From: Anniella stebbinsi
Lineage: Eukaryota > Chordata > Lepidosauria > Squamata > Anniellidae
Length of the DNA: 64,000 nt
Reading direction: 5' to 3'
Assembly: GCA_029215795.1 (NCBI GenBank)
Contig: JARDYH010000007.1
Location: forward strand, 96,735,263 to 96,799,262
The notes beneath the pieces were generated by a model that searched no databases, had not been told where the DNA came from, and saw only the letters and a program-made list of their open reading frames with translations. Shown one piece after another: positions 45,542-57,847 of this stretch (positions within the stretch are counted from its first letter, which is position 1; each line of letters begins with the position of its first letter). The position numbers and the translations under genes are program-made.

Positions 45542-46880
45542 AGTAACTTCCCAGCAGCACAGCCCGTCGAAGGCAGAGTGACTGGAAGACTCCAGCCGAC
45601 AACCGGGATGTGGTGTGCGGCCTCTTTGCTTAATATGTTTGGGGCTTGATCAGACCCACGAGTCTGTACACGATGCCTGCTTAGAGACCATCTTCACAAA
45701 CCAAGATCTTGGCCACAAACCATTAGGTTGCAGATAACGTGTTCCTGTTTTCAACTCCATAAGGAGTGTGAGAACTTGCAGGTGACAGTCCCATCTGGTG
45801 GCCAGGCACAGTGAGCACGGAACTGCTTGGAGCCTCTCTGCTTGCACCAAGAAACTGGAAGGGGAAAAAGCAAGCTGGTTAATTTTGATTGAAGCTCCAG
45901 CCTTTGTTTTACATTCTTCCCTCTCAGCTTTAGATCACTGGACAGCTTCCTGTTAGGATATTTGGGCTATTTGCTTTTCTGAAAGCAATTGAGACGGTTT
46001 GTGACAGCTTCCAAATCTAACTGCTGCTGCTGCTTCTCCTCCTCCTCCAACAACAAGAACAACCAGATCTACATCGTGAAGTTACGCTCTCCAGACATGG
46101 GAAAGTCACGTGACTGAAGGAGTGGTGTTGATCATCTATATGGGTTGAAGCACTTTCTGCCCGTCCGCCCGTCCCCCATGCTAAGGCTTAAAAACCCTGA
46201 AATGCACAAAGACATGGGTGTTTCCTCTGCCTAAAAGATGTCAGTTATGGCCTAGTGGTTAAAAGCCTGAGAAATGAGCTGGAGGATCCTCCATTTTTCA
46301 GCCTTGTGCTGGTCTGAGCCCTGAAGAGATGTGAAGTAGCCAACAATGATGGCGCCTGCCAGTGGGCCTCTGCTGGAGGTTTGGCCAACAACACGACAAC
46401 CCAAAGTATAGACTGGTAGTGGTATGAAAAATACCAGACCGAAGCAGCTGGGTCATTGCAGGTGTTGGCTCAGAGATAGAACAACTGCAGCTCACGCCCT
46501 TGAGCCAAACAGATGGAGCGGAACCGTCTCTCAGCGTTTCTGCCGTCGCTATCCAGGCAGTTGCCAAGGCTGCCAGGTTATATTGGTGTCAAGCATGTGT
46601 TTGCACTTAGAGTGACACTGCATCATTAAACTTGTCTGTGTCATGTGTGTAGAATTCAAATAAACATTTAGCTGCTTGTGTAAATTCTGCCTAGCTGTTT
46701 GATGCACCCTGCCTCACAAATGCTATCAAGTGTTTAAGCTTCTTTGGCCAAGCATGGTTTCATCTTGAGTGAGAGGGAGGACTAGGAGCATGCAGAATTG
46801 TTCTTCAAAAGGAGAATGGGAAATCGCCATTTAGAATTGGGTGGGGTGTTTGTATCTTTACGCTCTGTTAACCCCTTAGT
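45542..46880. other. Region upstream of RSPO1, no exon recognised
   Basis: It probably includes RSPO1 leader or first-intron sequence. A GCT/TCC-rich patch is at 46022-46050. I see no TATA box, CpG island or conserved coding block. Confidence 0.4.
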
Positions 46881-47398
46881 GGCTGTGCAGTGGCGCTGTG
46901 TTGTTTATATGCCACAGCCGCCAAAGCGCAGCCTCATTGAGCTTTCCCCCAAAAAACTGCATGTTTTCAAAGTCTTGAGTTACTGCAACTTTTCGATTTG
47001 CTCCAGGGTCACCACGTTGTTTCCCAGCTTCAGTTCCGGTTATCCACAAGTGGGCGTAGCTCTGGATAAGCACAGGAGGGCAGGGCAGGGGGCGGGCTCA
47101 GCAGGGAATGGCTGCCAGAACTTTGTTTTTTCCTGGCCAGAAAGCCTGCGCAACCTCCTGCTGTCTAGCTTTTTTGTTTTCGCCTTGCAGCAGCAATGCT
47201 GTGAGGTTTTTGAGCAAATCATCTTCCAACGCAGCACCATATAAACACTTAGTCAATCTCTGTTCTAAAGTTCCGCCTCTGGACTCATCGGGAATACAGA
47301 AGAGCCTCTCTTGAATCTCTTCACCAACTGTGACAGTGCTGCTAACTAGGTGTTGGCAAGCCGGGGAGCACTTGCCCCACCTGCCACCTTGGCCCACC
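46880..47398 (-). pseudogene. Unidentified coding-like, frame-broken segment
   Basis: The minus strand holds a 99-codon open frame (47098-47397; EEIQERLFCIPDESRGGTLE, then LEDDLLKNLTALLLQGENKK). After a frame change it continues as PELKLGNNVVTLEQIEKLQ and a stop. The amino-acid texture looks protein-like, but I do not recognise the family. It could be a decayed processed pseudogene, part of an old element, or chance. Confidence 0.25.
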
Positions 47399-47718
47399 TA
47401 GGGTGACCAGATAAAATCCAGGTCAGGGCTCATGTAACTTTAACAGTTGTAGAGAAAAGGGAATTTCAGCCAGTGTCATTTGTATGCAATTAGTTCCTGG
47501 TGAAATTCCCTCTTCATCACAACTGTTAATGTTGCAGGGACCCTGCCTACTTTTGTATATGGTCACTCTAGTATAGTGCCTGCATCTTTAACTGTTGTGA
47601 TGAAGAGGGAATTTCACCAGGAACTAATTGCATACAAATGACACTGGCTGAAATTCCCTTTTCTCTACAACTGTTAAAGTTACATGAGCCCTGTCCTCCT
47701 TTTCATATGGTCAGCCTA
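47399..47718. mobile_element. 320-bp foldback hAT-like MITE, copy 1
   Basis: Perfect 8-bp target duplication GGCCCACC (47391-47398 and 47719-47726). Ends TAGGGTGACCA and, reversed, TAGGCTGACCA. The two arms of about 130-150 bp are near-complete reverse complements around a centre near 47555-47570. No coding capacity. Confidence 0.9.
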
Positions 47719-47931
47719 GGCCCACCCACCCCACAAGCCGGGCCCTACGAGCTCCTGCCGAGCGCTCGCAAGGTTTGTGTGTGCTCAGCAGCCACCCGCC
47801 CGGCTTTTGCCCTTTCCCCCGCTGCATTAATGGCGGCTGCCATTATCGCAGCAGGGAAAATTGCGCACTTTCTGGAGGTGGTGGATATGATGAAAATATC
47901 AACCCAGTGTGCAGCCGCTGTAAAAAAAAAA

Positions 47932-48640
47932 GTCAAACTCCATATTAGGCATAATTAGAAAAGGATTTGAGAATAAAACTGCCAATATCATACTGCCCTT
48001 ATATAAATCTATGGTGCGACCACACTTAGAATACTGTGCACAGTTCTGATCATCGCACGTATCTGGAAAAAGTGCAGAAAAGCGCAACAAAGGGCTGCAC
48101 CAACTGCCTTAGGAGGGAAGGGTTACAACAACTGGGATGATTCAGCTTGGAAATAAGGAGGAGGATAAAGAGAGACCTGATCGAGGTGTACAAAACGATG
48201 CATGGTGTAGAGGATGTGGCTAGGGAGGCTTTTTTCTCCCACTCCCATATTACTAGAACCCCAAATGGGTCATCCCATTAAGCTGATTGGTGGGATAAAA
48301 GGAAGGACTACTTCACGCAGTGCATCATCAAACTCTGGAATTCACTGACACAAGATGTAGTCATGGCCACCAATTTCGATGGCTTTAAAAGGGGATTGGA
48401 TAAATTCCTGGGGGAGAAAGCTCTCAATGGCTTCTAGTCCTGATGGCTAGTGCAGCCTCCAGTAGCAGAGACAGTAAGCCTATGTACACCAGTTGCTGGG
48501 GAACATGGGCAGGTGGGTACTGTTGCACTTATGTTCTGCTTGTGGGTCCCTGATCGACAGCTGGTTGGCCACTGTGTGAACAGAATGCTGGACTAGATGG
48601 ACCGTTGGTCTGATCCAAGATGGCTCTTATGTTCTTAATG
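47932..48640 (+). mobile_element. L3/CR1-like LINE 3' region
   Basis: GGTGCGACCACACTTAGAAT, AAAGAGAGACCTGATCGAGG, then TGGACTAGATGGACCGTTGG and TCTGATCCAAGATGGCTCTT. The pattern is typical of CR1/L3-class LINE 3' ends. No long open frame. Confidence 0.75.
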
Positions 48641-48644
48641 TGAT

Positions 48645-49950
48645 TGACCAGTCCCTGTCTCGATCTCACTGCTTTATTTTGGATACACTGAAGTTGCCAG
48701 ACAGTTTCCAAAGGAAGCTCTACATATAACACATTGCAGTAATCCAGAAGAGAGTATAATAAAATGTGAATAAATGTAGCTAGGCTATCTCTGTCCAGAC
48801 AGTGGGTATTTTGGCCTAATCTGACAAAAGGCAAGTCTCCATTGTTCCCCACTGCAGGAGTGATGGAGGCTAGTTTACCTTGGATCTGCTGCATGCAGGG
48901 CTTCCTTAATAGAGAAAGCCTGCACAAAGCAAAGGGTGGCCCCTGGCCGAAATGCCAGGTTGGGATATCTACCCAGTGCTTGAATTAGGGAGCAGATAAT
49001 GTCAGGTGGGCTTGGCCACACCTCCTTGATGTCATATGGCCTGCAGAAGGCTAGTTGGGTGGGGGGGTCAATTATCCCCCCCAGAATTGTTCTGCACCCT
49101 TACTTTGCAGGGAGTGCAACCCCTTCCAGAACAGATTGAGCACCACTCAGACAGACAGACAAACGACCCACTAAATGCATTTCTGTCTTGTTTGGATTGA
49201 GTCTCAGTTTATAGGTCCGAATCAAGTCCATTACCACTCCCAGGCAATGATTCAGAGCATCCAACACAGTGGCTGAATTCGGATGACACAATAAGCAATG
49301 GGGGGGGGGGGAACAATCATCAGTTGTATTGACTATTGTGTCGTCCAAATGCTGCCATAGTCAACTCAGCGCTGATCCTAATCCACACCACAGTTGATTA
49401 TTTATTATCATGTTGTGTGGGGAGTACCCCCTAGATGAACAACTGTAAAGTTGATTATTACCTCACCATTGACTATCGTGTTGTCTGAATACAGCCATTG
49501 TCTGGATGTGATGGAAGGGAATGTTAGAGCTGGGTACCCATATATGGGTGACAGTCCACATCTCTGGATAGCCTCCCCAATTAATGTAGATGTTGAACAG
49601 CATGGGAGGTCAAATGGAAACCCAATGAAACTTCACAGCCAAGGCACAGAGCAATATTTCCCCAGCACCACCTTCTGGAATCTGCCATCCAAGTAGGATT
49701 GGAACCATTGCAGTGCAGTACCTCCAACACCCAGCCCAGACAGCTTATCTTTGCTCAATAGTATCAAAAGCTGCTGAGAGGTCTATGAGAATTAGCAGGG
49801 TCCCCATCCCTCTCTCAACAAAGGTCAGCCCATAGGGAGACCAAGACAGTTTCCATTCCAAAACCAGGTGTGAAGCCCGATGAAAATAATCTAGATAATC
49901 AGTTTCATTCAAGAATGTTTGTAGTTAACTGGCAACACCCTTCCTATATT
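48645..49950 (-). mobile_element. L2 LINE fragment interrupted by a MITE
   Basis: The minus strand encodes LNHCLGVVMDLIRTYKLRLN and PNKTEMHLVGR (49100-49348), an L2 RT region. The match resumes beyond the insertion at 49500-49946 (the TATCAAAAGCTGCTGAGAGG block). Confidence 0.75.
49271..49496. mobile_element. MITE (226 bp) inside L2
   Basis: Imperfect terminal inverted repeats: GGCTGAATTCGGATGACACA at the left against GGCTGTATTCAGACAACACG read from the right, continuing as ATA-GCAATG / ATAGTCAATG. No clear target duplication remains. Confidence 0.65.
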
Positions 49951-51284
49951 GACGCTGCCTGGGGTGGGGAGGGTCTTATAATGGGTAGAACGAGGTATGG
50001 CAGCAGGAGGTAGGCAAGACAGAAGGGCTGGAGGCTGGGCACTTCAGGGTTATCTCCTTTTCTAGTTTCTTTTTCATTGAGAGTAATCATGTCAACATAC
50101 TGTTGGGTCTTAAGATGCTGATGCTGAATAGCAGAGAAAACGTGCATGGAAAATCAACAGCCACTACCTGACACACCTGAGACCTGTCTCCGTGCTCTTC
50201 TAGGTTCTTGGTGCAGCTTGATGGTTTGGGTGTTGTCCTTCCATGTCCCTCTCCTGGTCTCCTGCCCAACATAGCCCCAATATTTAGTATTTGTACTTGG
50301 CATCAAGCACTACAGGACGGATTAGGAATTCTAAGCTGCCAAAGATTGTCTCAGACCTGGTGTGAAGGACCTCCATTCTTTTGGTCTTTGGTGAAAGTCA
50401 GCAATGTGCTGAGGGCAGCTCAGGATTTCATGGCTGCCATGACAAAGATGAGGCTCTCACAGAATGTTTTGGGCCTGACTCATATGGCAGCTGATACATG
50501 TGATCTGGTGATGTTGCTTGGATGGGATGTTCCTGGCCTGTGTTTCATGTACAAGCTACTGCCTGGTGAGGCATAGGCTCACAGACTAACCTTCAAAGGT
50601 TGATGGATCCATATGGTTTTCTGATAGCTCTTGAGAAATTTCCTGTTGACATGAGTGGTCACAGCCCTGGTCAATCTTTGGAATATGTATATGACCCAGA
50701 TGATCGATGTGTTCACTCCTGAGCACCTTCTTCCACTGTCAAACCCAATTGGCCCTCCCCCTATATCAGGATGTTTGTGGTGATGAAGCAGTGGGGTCAA
50801 TGGAGAGAGTGCAAGTGGAAGATTCAGGATGAGTTCAACCAGATGCAGGCTAACCCCGTTTCAAGGCCTAATCAGAGAATTGGGGGGGGGGGGAGGATTA
50901 CCTATCTGCCACCATTGCATCTGCCCAGTGTCATCCAGCAGAGCTGTTTTGAGAGATGAGGGGTCACCTTTATTTAGGGTTCCAGGATGATCTTCTTGAA
51001 TTCTCAGCAGCACACTATGGCTTCTTTACAAAACACTTTGTGAATAAAAACATTTGCACCTGCTTTGATATGGATGTCACTTTGGATTTAGAACAGTTAA
51101 AGGATATTCCATTTGGCCCTTTGCTCATTTTGCTTGGGCAAGTTCCAATTATTGCAACCTACAAAGGGCCTGAGAGGTGTAGCCTACCACCTGTATGTTC
51201 AACCTGTGCCCATCTTGTCTGATAACATCTATTCAAGAGGGAGGGTACCAGCTGGCTCCCAGAGAATACTTTGCAAGAGAGAGG
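49950..51284. other. Repeat-like DNA of unknown family
   Basis: Scattered protein-like text in broken frames (for example HLYLGFQDDLLEFSAAHYGF at 50959). It may be the decayed 5' part of a LINE; no domain is recognisable. A 12-base G run starts at 50882. Confidence 0.35.
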
Positions 51285-51600
51285 TTATGACCAGGATCTC
51301 TTCTCAATCAACCCAGAATGCAGGACACGGAATAATGGGCTCAAGTTACAGGAAGCCAGATCCCGGCTGGACATCAGGAAAAACTTCCTGACTGTTAGAG
51401 CAATATGACAATGAAACCAATTACCTAGGGAGGCCGTGGGCTCTCCCACATTAGAGGCCTTCAAGAGGCAGCTGGACAGCCCTCTGTCAGGGATGCTTTA
51501 AGGTAGATTCCTGCAATGAGCAGGGGGTTGGACTCGATGGCCTTAGAGGCCCCTTCCAACTCTACTTTGCTTCTATGCTTCTATGCTTCTATGACTCTCT
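51285..51600 (+). mobile_element. CR1 LINE 3' end
   Basis: CAGGAAAAACTTCCTGACTG, then GCAGGGGGTTGGACTCGATG, ending in repeats of TTCTATGC. Very similar to 7960-8258. Confidence 0.88.
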
Positions 51601-52095
51601 TAAAAGAAGTAGTATCAGCCAATCCAGCTCCCATTGTTGTTTTGGGACTCTGCCTTGGTCACGCTGATAGATCATCTTTGCTTGGAGAACAGGACTGGAG
51701 GTGCACTTCCCCTTGAGGGTCAGTCCACAGTTTGATTATGCTTTTTGATCTAGCTTTGTTAATGTTTCCTTTCCCTATCTCTGGGAGATGCTTACAAGGA
51801 GAGAATCTATATGGAAGCCCTTCATTTGTGACACACTTGTAGGCTTTGTCATTGTTTCAAAATGTGCTTGCTGCTCTGGGGTGCACAGTAATAAACGCAG
51901 GGCAGTATCAACTGCTTTTATAGTGCAACTGAGCACATACAAAACACATCCTGTTGTGATTGCAGGAGAAGGAGGAGGAGTTTGAATGGTCACATGTCTT
52001 TTATTGTTTGTGTTTATAGTGTGATTCACTGCCACAAGCCACAGCATACTTCTACCATGGTGGAAGAAATGGGAGGGCATGCTTCTCTTTCAGGA

Positions 52096-52450
52096 GCTGC
52101 CTCTACACGAGACATTTAAAGCTCTTTGAAGTCTCATTAAAATGTTTACCTCTACAAGAGTGGAGCGTAAATCGGGAGTTGAGGCGCTTTATCTCTCCGA
52201 TTATGCGTATTATCGAATGCGCGTTAAATAGTGAGTTTTATTTTCCTCCAGCCGTTAAAACGCATTTTGCCTATGTGAACAAGCGATTCTCCGCATGAAC
52301 TACTTGTAAAGCGCATTTCAAACAACCGGTAAGGCCACCAGTTGTGCGCTCAATTACCTCCTGCGTACAAGCATTTACGATAAAGCGCTTCCGCGATTAT
52401 GCGCATAATCGGCTAACCAGGCTTCAAACAGAATCCATCTAGAGGGGGTC
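52096..52450 (+). mobile_element. GCGCATT-family MITE, copy 3 (355 bp)
   Basis: Begins AGCTGCCTCTACACGAGACA, ends CCATCTAGAGGGGGTC. The internal order is identical to copies 1 and 2, with the palindrome CGATTATGCGCATAATCG near the right end. Confidence 0.78.
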
Positions 52451-52895
52451 AATGATGCTCTTGTTTCTGACTGTTACCTGCATAAAATGCGTAGTTCACA
52501 GCTGTGCAGCTGGGTAAGTGCACTATGAAAAATAGGCCACAAAAATAATAAACATAGATTTCCTACCTGTAAATTCCATAAAAATCAGTTTAAGAGAACA
52601 AAAGGAGGTGGGTTGTGTAGATGCTGCCATGGGAGGGAGGAAACGTTGCAAAATAGCTTTAAAGCCATTCCCACAGTAAGAGTTCTAATACCACTCGATT
52701 TGAACACCGGTCTTTGTAGTACACAGAACCCACAAGCACTGAAAAAACCTTCATAAAAGTAGTTTGGGGGGTGGGACCTGAACATTGAAGGAGAAACAGC
52801 AACAGGAAAATGGGTTAGGGAGCAGGTTGTATGGCCCAAATGTCAGTTAGACGTTACAGTACCAGAGTAAAATGCTAGTAAGGATTGGCCCAGGG

Positions 52896-53215
52896 TAGGC
52901 TGACCATATGAAAAGGAGGTCAGGGCTCATGTAACTTTAACAGTTGTAGAGAAAAGGGAATTTCAGCCAGTGTCATTTGTATGCAATCAGTTCCTGGTGA
53001 AATTCCCTCTTCATCACAACAGTTAAAGTTGCAGGGGCCCTGCCTTCTTTTGTATATGGTCACTCTAGTGTAGTGCCTGCAACTGTAACTGTTGTGATGA
53101 AGAGGGAATTTCACCAGGAACTAATTGCATACAAATGACCCTGGCTGAAATTCCCTTTTCTCTACAAGTGTTAAAGTTACAGGAGCCCTGTCCTCCTTTT
53201 CATATGGTCAGCCTA
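52896..53215. mobile_element. 320-bp foldback hAT-like MITE, copy 2
   Basis: Perfect 8-bp target duplication GCCCAGGG (52888-52895 and 53216-53223). Ends TAGGCTGACCATATG and CATATGGTCAGCCTA. Same length and centre as the copy at 47399. Confidence 0.9.
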
Positions 53216-53280
53216 GCCCAGGGTTGCCCTTGCGATGGGACCTCATGGTTTGCATAAGTAACACCAACAAACGTGTTGGG

Positions 53281-53822
53281 GTGCCTCTACAAGAGTGATT
53301 TAAAGCTTTTTCAAGGCGCATTACAGATTTTACCTCTACAAGAGTGGAGCGCAAATCGGGGGTTGAGGCGCTTTTTATCTCCGATTATTCGCATTATCGA
53401 ATGCACATGAAATAGTGACTTAAAATTTACAGCGGGAGTTAAAGCGCCTTATGGCCATGTAAACAACTTTTGAGGAGGCGTGTTATTGATGGGACGGGGC
53501 GGTGATTGAGCGGGGTTTGGTGATGACGTTATGCGTATGTGCGCATATACGTCTGTGCGGTGGGTGGAACTTGGGTGGAGTTAAGAAACGGCAGGAACAT
53601 GAAGGGGTTGGTCTTGCAGGTAAAAGCGCATTACTGTCAGGAGATTTCCCTTTGTTCCAGCCATGCGATTCTCTGCATGTAAACAACTTCAAAGCACATT
53701 TCATACAGCCGGTGATGCGCTTCAATGCCTCTCGTATATAGGTATTAGATGTAAATGCGCTTATCGGGAAATGCGCATAATCGGGCACCCGGGCATCAAA
53801 GCGAAATCTTTGTAAGTCATTA
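53281..53822 (+). mobile_element. GCGCATT-family long variant
   Basis: The 5' part (GTGCCTCTACAAGAG through CCGATTATTCGCATTATCGA) matches copies 1-3. The interior has extra sequence (GACGGGGCGGTGATTGAGCG; GTGATGACGTTATGCG). It ends AAATGCGCATAATCGGGCAC, then CATCAAAGCGAAATC. Confidence 0.6.
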
Positions 53823-55890
53823 GACACATTCAGAAGCAACTGTGGGGCCACTGCGGAACATCACACAGCACATCCGTGGTGATGGAGGCCTTGCTTTGCT
53901 TGCCAGCTGCCTTCCCAGTTCCATTTAGGGAGGGGACAGCTGCTCCCCTTTTTTCTTTTTGGCCCCAGAGTTGCTGCATGGGCCCCTTGCAGACCTCATT
54001 GCCTAGAAAGCGATTTGGTGCAGAAACGTGAACCTTCTCCTGCCAAAACAACCCTCTTGTGTAATCAATAAATAAACTGCTCTCATAAGTAGAGTTTTTA
54101 ATAAATTCTTGAAAGCTAAACAAGAACAGTGTCAGCTTTACGTGGTGATTCATTCCATATTTCCATCCAGCAATTTCCACTTTGCTTTGCTCTCTCCCTA
54201 AAAATGTTGAAGTAGATAGATGACCTCGGGTCTTCACTGGTGTAGCACACAAACAAACCTAGTGTCCCTGCTAATGGGGATCAAATCAAGGGACTGTTAC
54301 TTAAAGTGACCATGAGGCCACCACGGATCATTTTCTGACTGTGTGTTGTGACCTGGTGTCCCCAATATTGGTGCCAGTGTGCATTTGCAAGTAGAGAAGA
54401 GACCACGAGGCTCTTTCCGTGGCTTGAGGTGATCCTAGCACTTCAGGGCTTGTCCCCAGAGTGATGTATGGTCAGGGGATGGCTTTGATATGCCAGCACA
54501 GCATATCAGCCCTGCACGGCCTGTGCGGATGAATCCCCACGATTTATTATTTATTTATTTATTTTATTACATTTGTATACCGAATGTAATAGCCGAAGCT
54601 CTCTGGGCTAGCGTTTAGCTTTGGAACTTCTTTCAGTCCTGCTACATGTGAAGTAACAACAAAGTAGCAGATGCATTTGAGCATGTGCAGAGTGCATTTT
54701 CCTCACCACTCCGTAACTACCTCCTCCACATCTGGATTTTGAGAAGAAGATTTCCAGGGCACAGGGCATGGCTTCAAGGCTAACGTGAGCCCCAGCCCGT
54801 CGCTTGGAACTTAGACTAGTGCTGCAGACCAACCAGGACTCTGTATGATTCCGTGGGAAGATCCGTCTCCCTCGTGGGAAGCCTCCATGGGACCTTCATT
54901 CTTTAGTAGCGGCCCTCTGATTGACCCTTTTCATCCTCTCTGACAGATCACCTTCCTCCTGTTCTAGGGTCAAGGTCCTGCTTTGCACACTGAGGAGGGA
55001 GAGAGAGATACACATGATAGTCATTCTCTTTTGCCTCCCTTGGTTCATGAGGTCACTGAAACCAGAGAAGAAGCCGTGTGCCCGGGAGCCTCCTTGGTGT
55101 ACATATGATGCCGAAAAAGCACTTTGTTCTGCTTAATCGTCCACGCCATAAAAGCAGGCAGGGCTTCGTTGTGTTTCCTACCCAGAAGGTCTACATTTGG
55201 TTTTGATAGGAGCTCTGTAAAATCCTGAACCATAAACTGAAACACAGGAAAAAATGCTGACAACGAGGTTTGCAGCAGGCTAGCCAAACGCCGCGACTTT
55301 CCCTGGCTCCTGTGTGTTCCACCCATATTGGCTGTGTTGAGTTGCAGGGCCCCAACTGTTTAGGCCAGGGCAGCCGTGCATTCATGGTCTGTTCTTGGCT
55401 TCGCCCTTTCTCCTGTTTCATTCGTATTCCAGCCATGCTTCACATTCTCCTTCTCAGTACAATAGTTGGGGGGGGGGGGGAGGCAGATGTTATGTCATAG
55501 ACACAACATCCACCCCGAATATCACCAAATGTTTGGAAGGAGGAAGGCTGAGTCCCCCATGATGGGCATAGTGCTTGTTTGGAATCCTGAGCTGCCTCAA
55601 ACCTGCTGACCTTGCCTGCGATGCCCCCCAGGGCCCTGCCTTTTCCCCAGCCTCTTATGCAGACAGCTGGACTCTTCTTCCTTTTGGAAGGCTGGTAGCG
55701 ATTGGATCCTAAAGTGGTCAGATTTTATACATGACGTGAAAGAAATGCAAGCGTAAAGTGGTGAACAGTTGGGCAAGAAATCCCAACTTTTTATATACTG
55801 ACAGGTGAACTGAGCTGAGCTGAGCTGACCAAAAGAGGGGCCTTGGGTTTGCAGTGGGTAGCTGGATGAAAACAGTGACCAAGGGTGTAA
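53823..55890. other. Intergenic, little structure
   Basis: An L2 3' tail on the minus strand at about 54541-54607 (TTATTTATTTATTTTATTAC, then AGCCGAAGCTCTCTGGG) and a G run near 55468-55479. No gene seen. Confidence 0.5.
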
Positions 55891-55894
55891 AAAA

Positions 55895-56500
55895 AGGCAA
55901 ATACCATGTTGGAAATCAGTGGGAAGGGAATTGAAAACAAGGCTGCCCATCTCATCATGCCTTGATGCAAATTGATGCTGTGCCTTGGAATAGTGTGTAT
56001 GGTTCTGGTCACCACACCTCAGAACTGGAAAAGATGCCAAAAAGCGCAACCCAAAAGGCTCAAGGGGTTGGAGGGATTCCCCTGTGAGGAAAGGCTACAA
56101 TCTTTGTGGCCCTTTAGCTTAGGCTGACCAGATAAAATCCAGGTCAGGGCTCATGTCACTTTAACAGTTGTAGAGAAAAGGGAATTTCAGCCAGTGTCAT
56201 TTGTATGCAATTAGTTCCTGGTGAAATTCCCTCTTCATCACAACAGTTAAAGGTGCAGGCACTATACTCGAGTGACCATATACAAAAGAAGGCAGGGCCC
56301 CTGCAGTATCCAGTATCAGAGGCTGCCTGTCTCTATACACTGGTTGTTAGAGAAAATGGACAGGAGGGTGCAGCTGTTTTGGTCATGTTCCGTTTGTGGG
56401 CTTCCCTTGAGGCAACTGATTGACCACTTTGTGAATACAATGCTGGAGCAAATAAGCCTTTAGTCTGATCTAGCAATGCTCTTGAGGAACCACAATATTC
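55895..56500 (+). mobile_element. L3-like LINE fragment interrupted by a broken 320-bp-family MITE
   Basis: L3-like text (GTATGGTTCTGGTCACCACA) up to about 56119. A MITE left part follows at 56120-56300 (TAGGCTGACCAGATAAAATC). It runs past the centre but lacks the right arm. L3-like 3' sequence then resumes (TTAGTCTGATCTAGCAATGC). Confidence 0.65.
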
Positions 56501-57798
56501 TTGCCCTGGCAGTAATCAATAAAAGTATGAAGACTTGCTAAAGCTGATCTGGATGCCCTCCCGGATGGACTCTTTCCCACTTCCTTCATATTATGTAGCT
56601 AGCTAAAACTGGAGGGGACGGAGAACTCAGACGCAGCTCCCAATGGCTGCCAGACACAAGGCATCTGAGCAGCACTCTGGAAATCAAAGGAGGAAGACCC
56701 AATGGGAATCCCTCTCACAGGCAGGATGCCAGCGTTCCTGATGTCATTTCTGCCACAGTCAATATAAAGGAACTCAAATTGACTGCTCACAAATCTCTTA
56801 CAGGAGGCTGCTACCAACTTTGTTCATGAGCACAGCGGTAAGAAAAGACCATCCGTGGATTTGAAGAGATTGAACCACTCTTGTGAAGGCCTGGACTATA
56901 ACTCACTCTATCCTGGGTCACCGTACTTTCTGAAGGTTCTTGGTAAAGTTCACAATTCTGGCTCAGCATGGCAAAATCAGCTTGTGATGACTTGGGTGTG
57001 TTAGAGTAGAAGAAAGCATGCTGGGGTGCGTAGAGCCATGGCAAAGGGCCATGTTCTGAATGCTTGAGGGTTTACCATTAAGTCCGCTGTGGAGCTCACT
57101 TATATGTGATCTTGTTGGGTGACTGACAGGGAAAGAGAGGAGGCATGTCTCACAGGCTCAGCTTTAGAGTTGTTAAAAGGAAGGAAATGGGCTATTGATA
57201 AACTTTTCTCCTTTAACTAATTTAACTGTGCCCAGAATTTACAATTTCCTGTTGTTTCCCAGTGAGCCTTTTAAAAAAAATGCTTGCTCATTTTCCTTGC
57301 CTGCAAGAGTAACACCATCATCTGCTAGCAGGACTTGTTTCCTTTCCATTTATTATTATCATTGTTTGGTACTCCCCCTGGCCTCAGTCCCATGCCAGAC
57401 GGCCTCTGTCCAGGCAAAGGCACACATTTCTTGTTGGGATTTTGCCACACACACCCAGATGCCAAGGTGTGGTTCTTTCGGGTGTGGATGATCTTGCTGC
57501 AGGGCTGGATTCTGTCCTCACTCGTCACCCTTCATTCTACAATAAAGCAGGTGGAGATTCTGAGCCCTCAGAGCCGAGCAGCAGCTGCCTTCCATCTTGG
57601 TGCAAAAGGAGGTCTCCTTCGCAGACATGGGGCTCCATCACACCTACTTTTTTCCCAGTTTGCGTCCACGGTTTCCCCCTCCGGTTCCTTAGCGAGTCGA
57701 GTGCTGGGCACTTTCACATCTGTGTGTTGTTGCACTCATGTATCACTACTATGCTGGCAAAACCTCCTGCCCCGCCCCCTCTGTTCTCCTTCCCCCTG

Positions 57799-57843
<45 letters not shown>
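57799..57843. repeat. (TA)n microsatellite
   Basis: About 45 bases of TA. It creates Ile/Tyr-rich open-frame tails on both strands. Confidence 0.95.
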
Positions 57844-57847
<4 letters not shown>

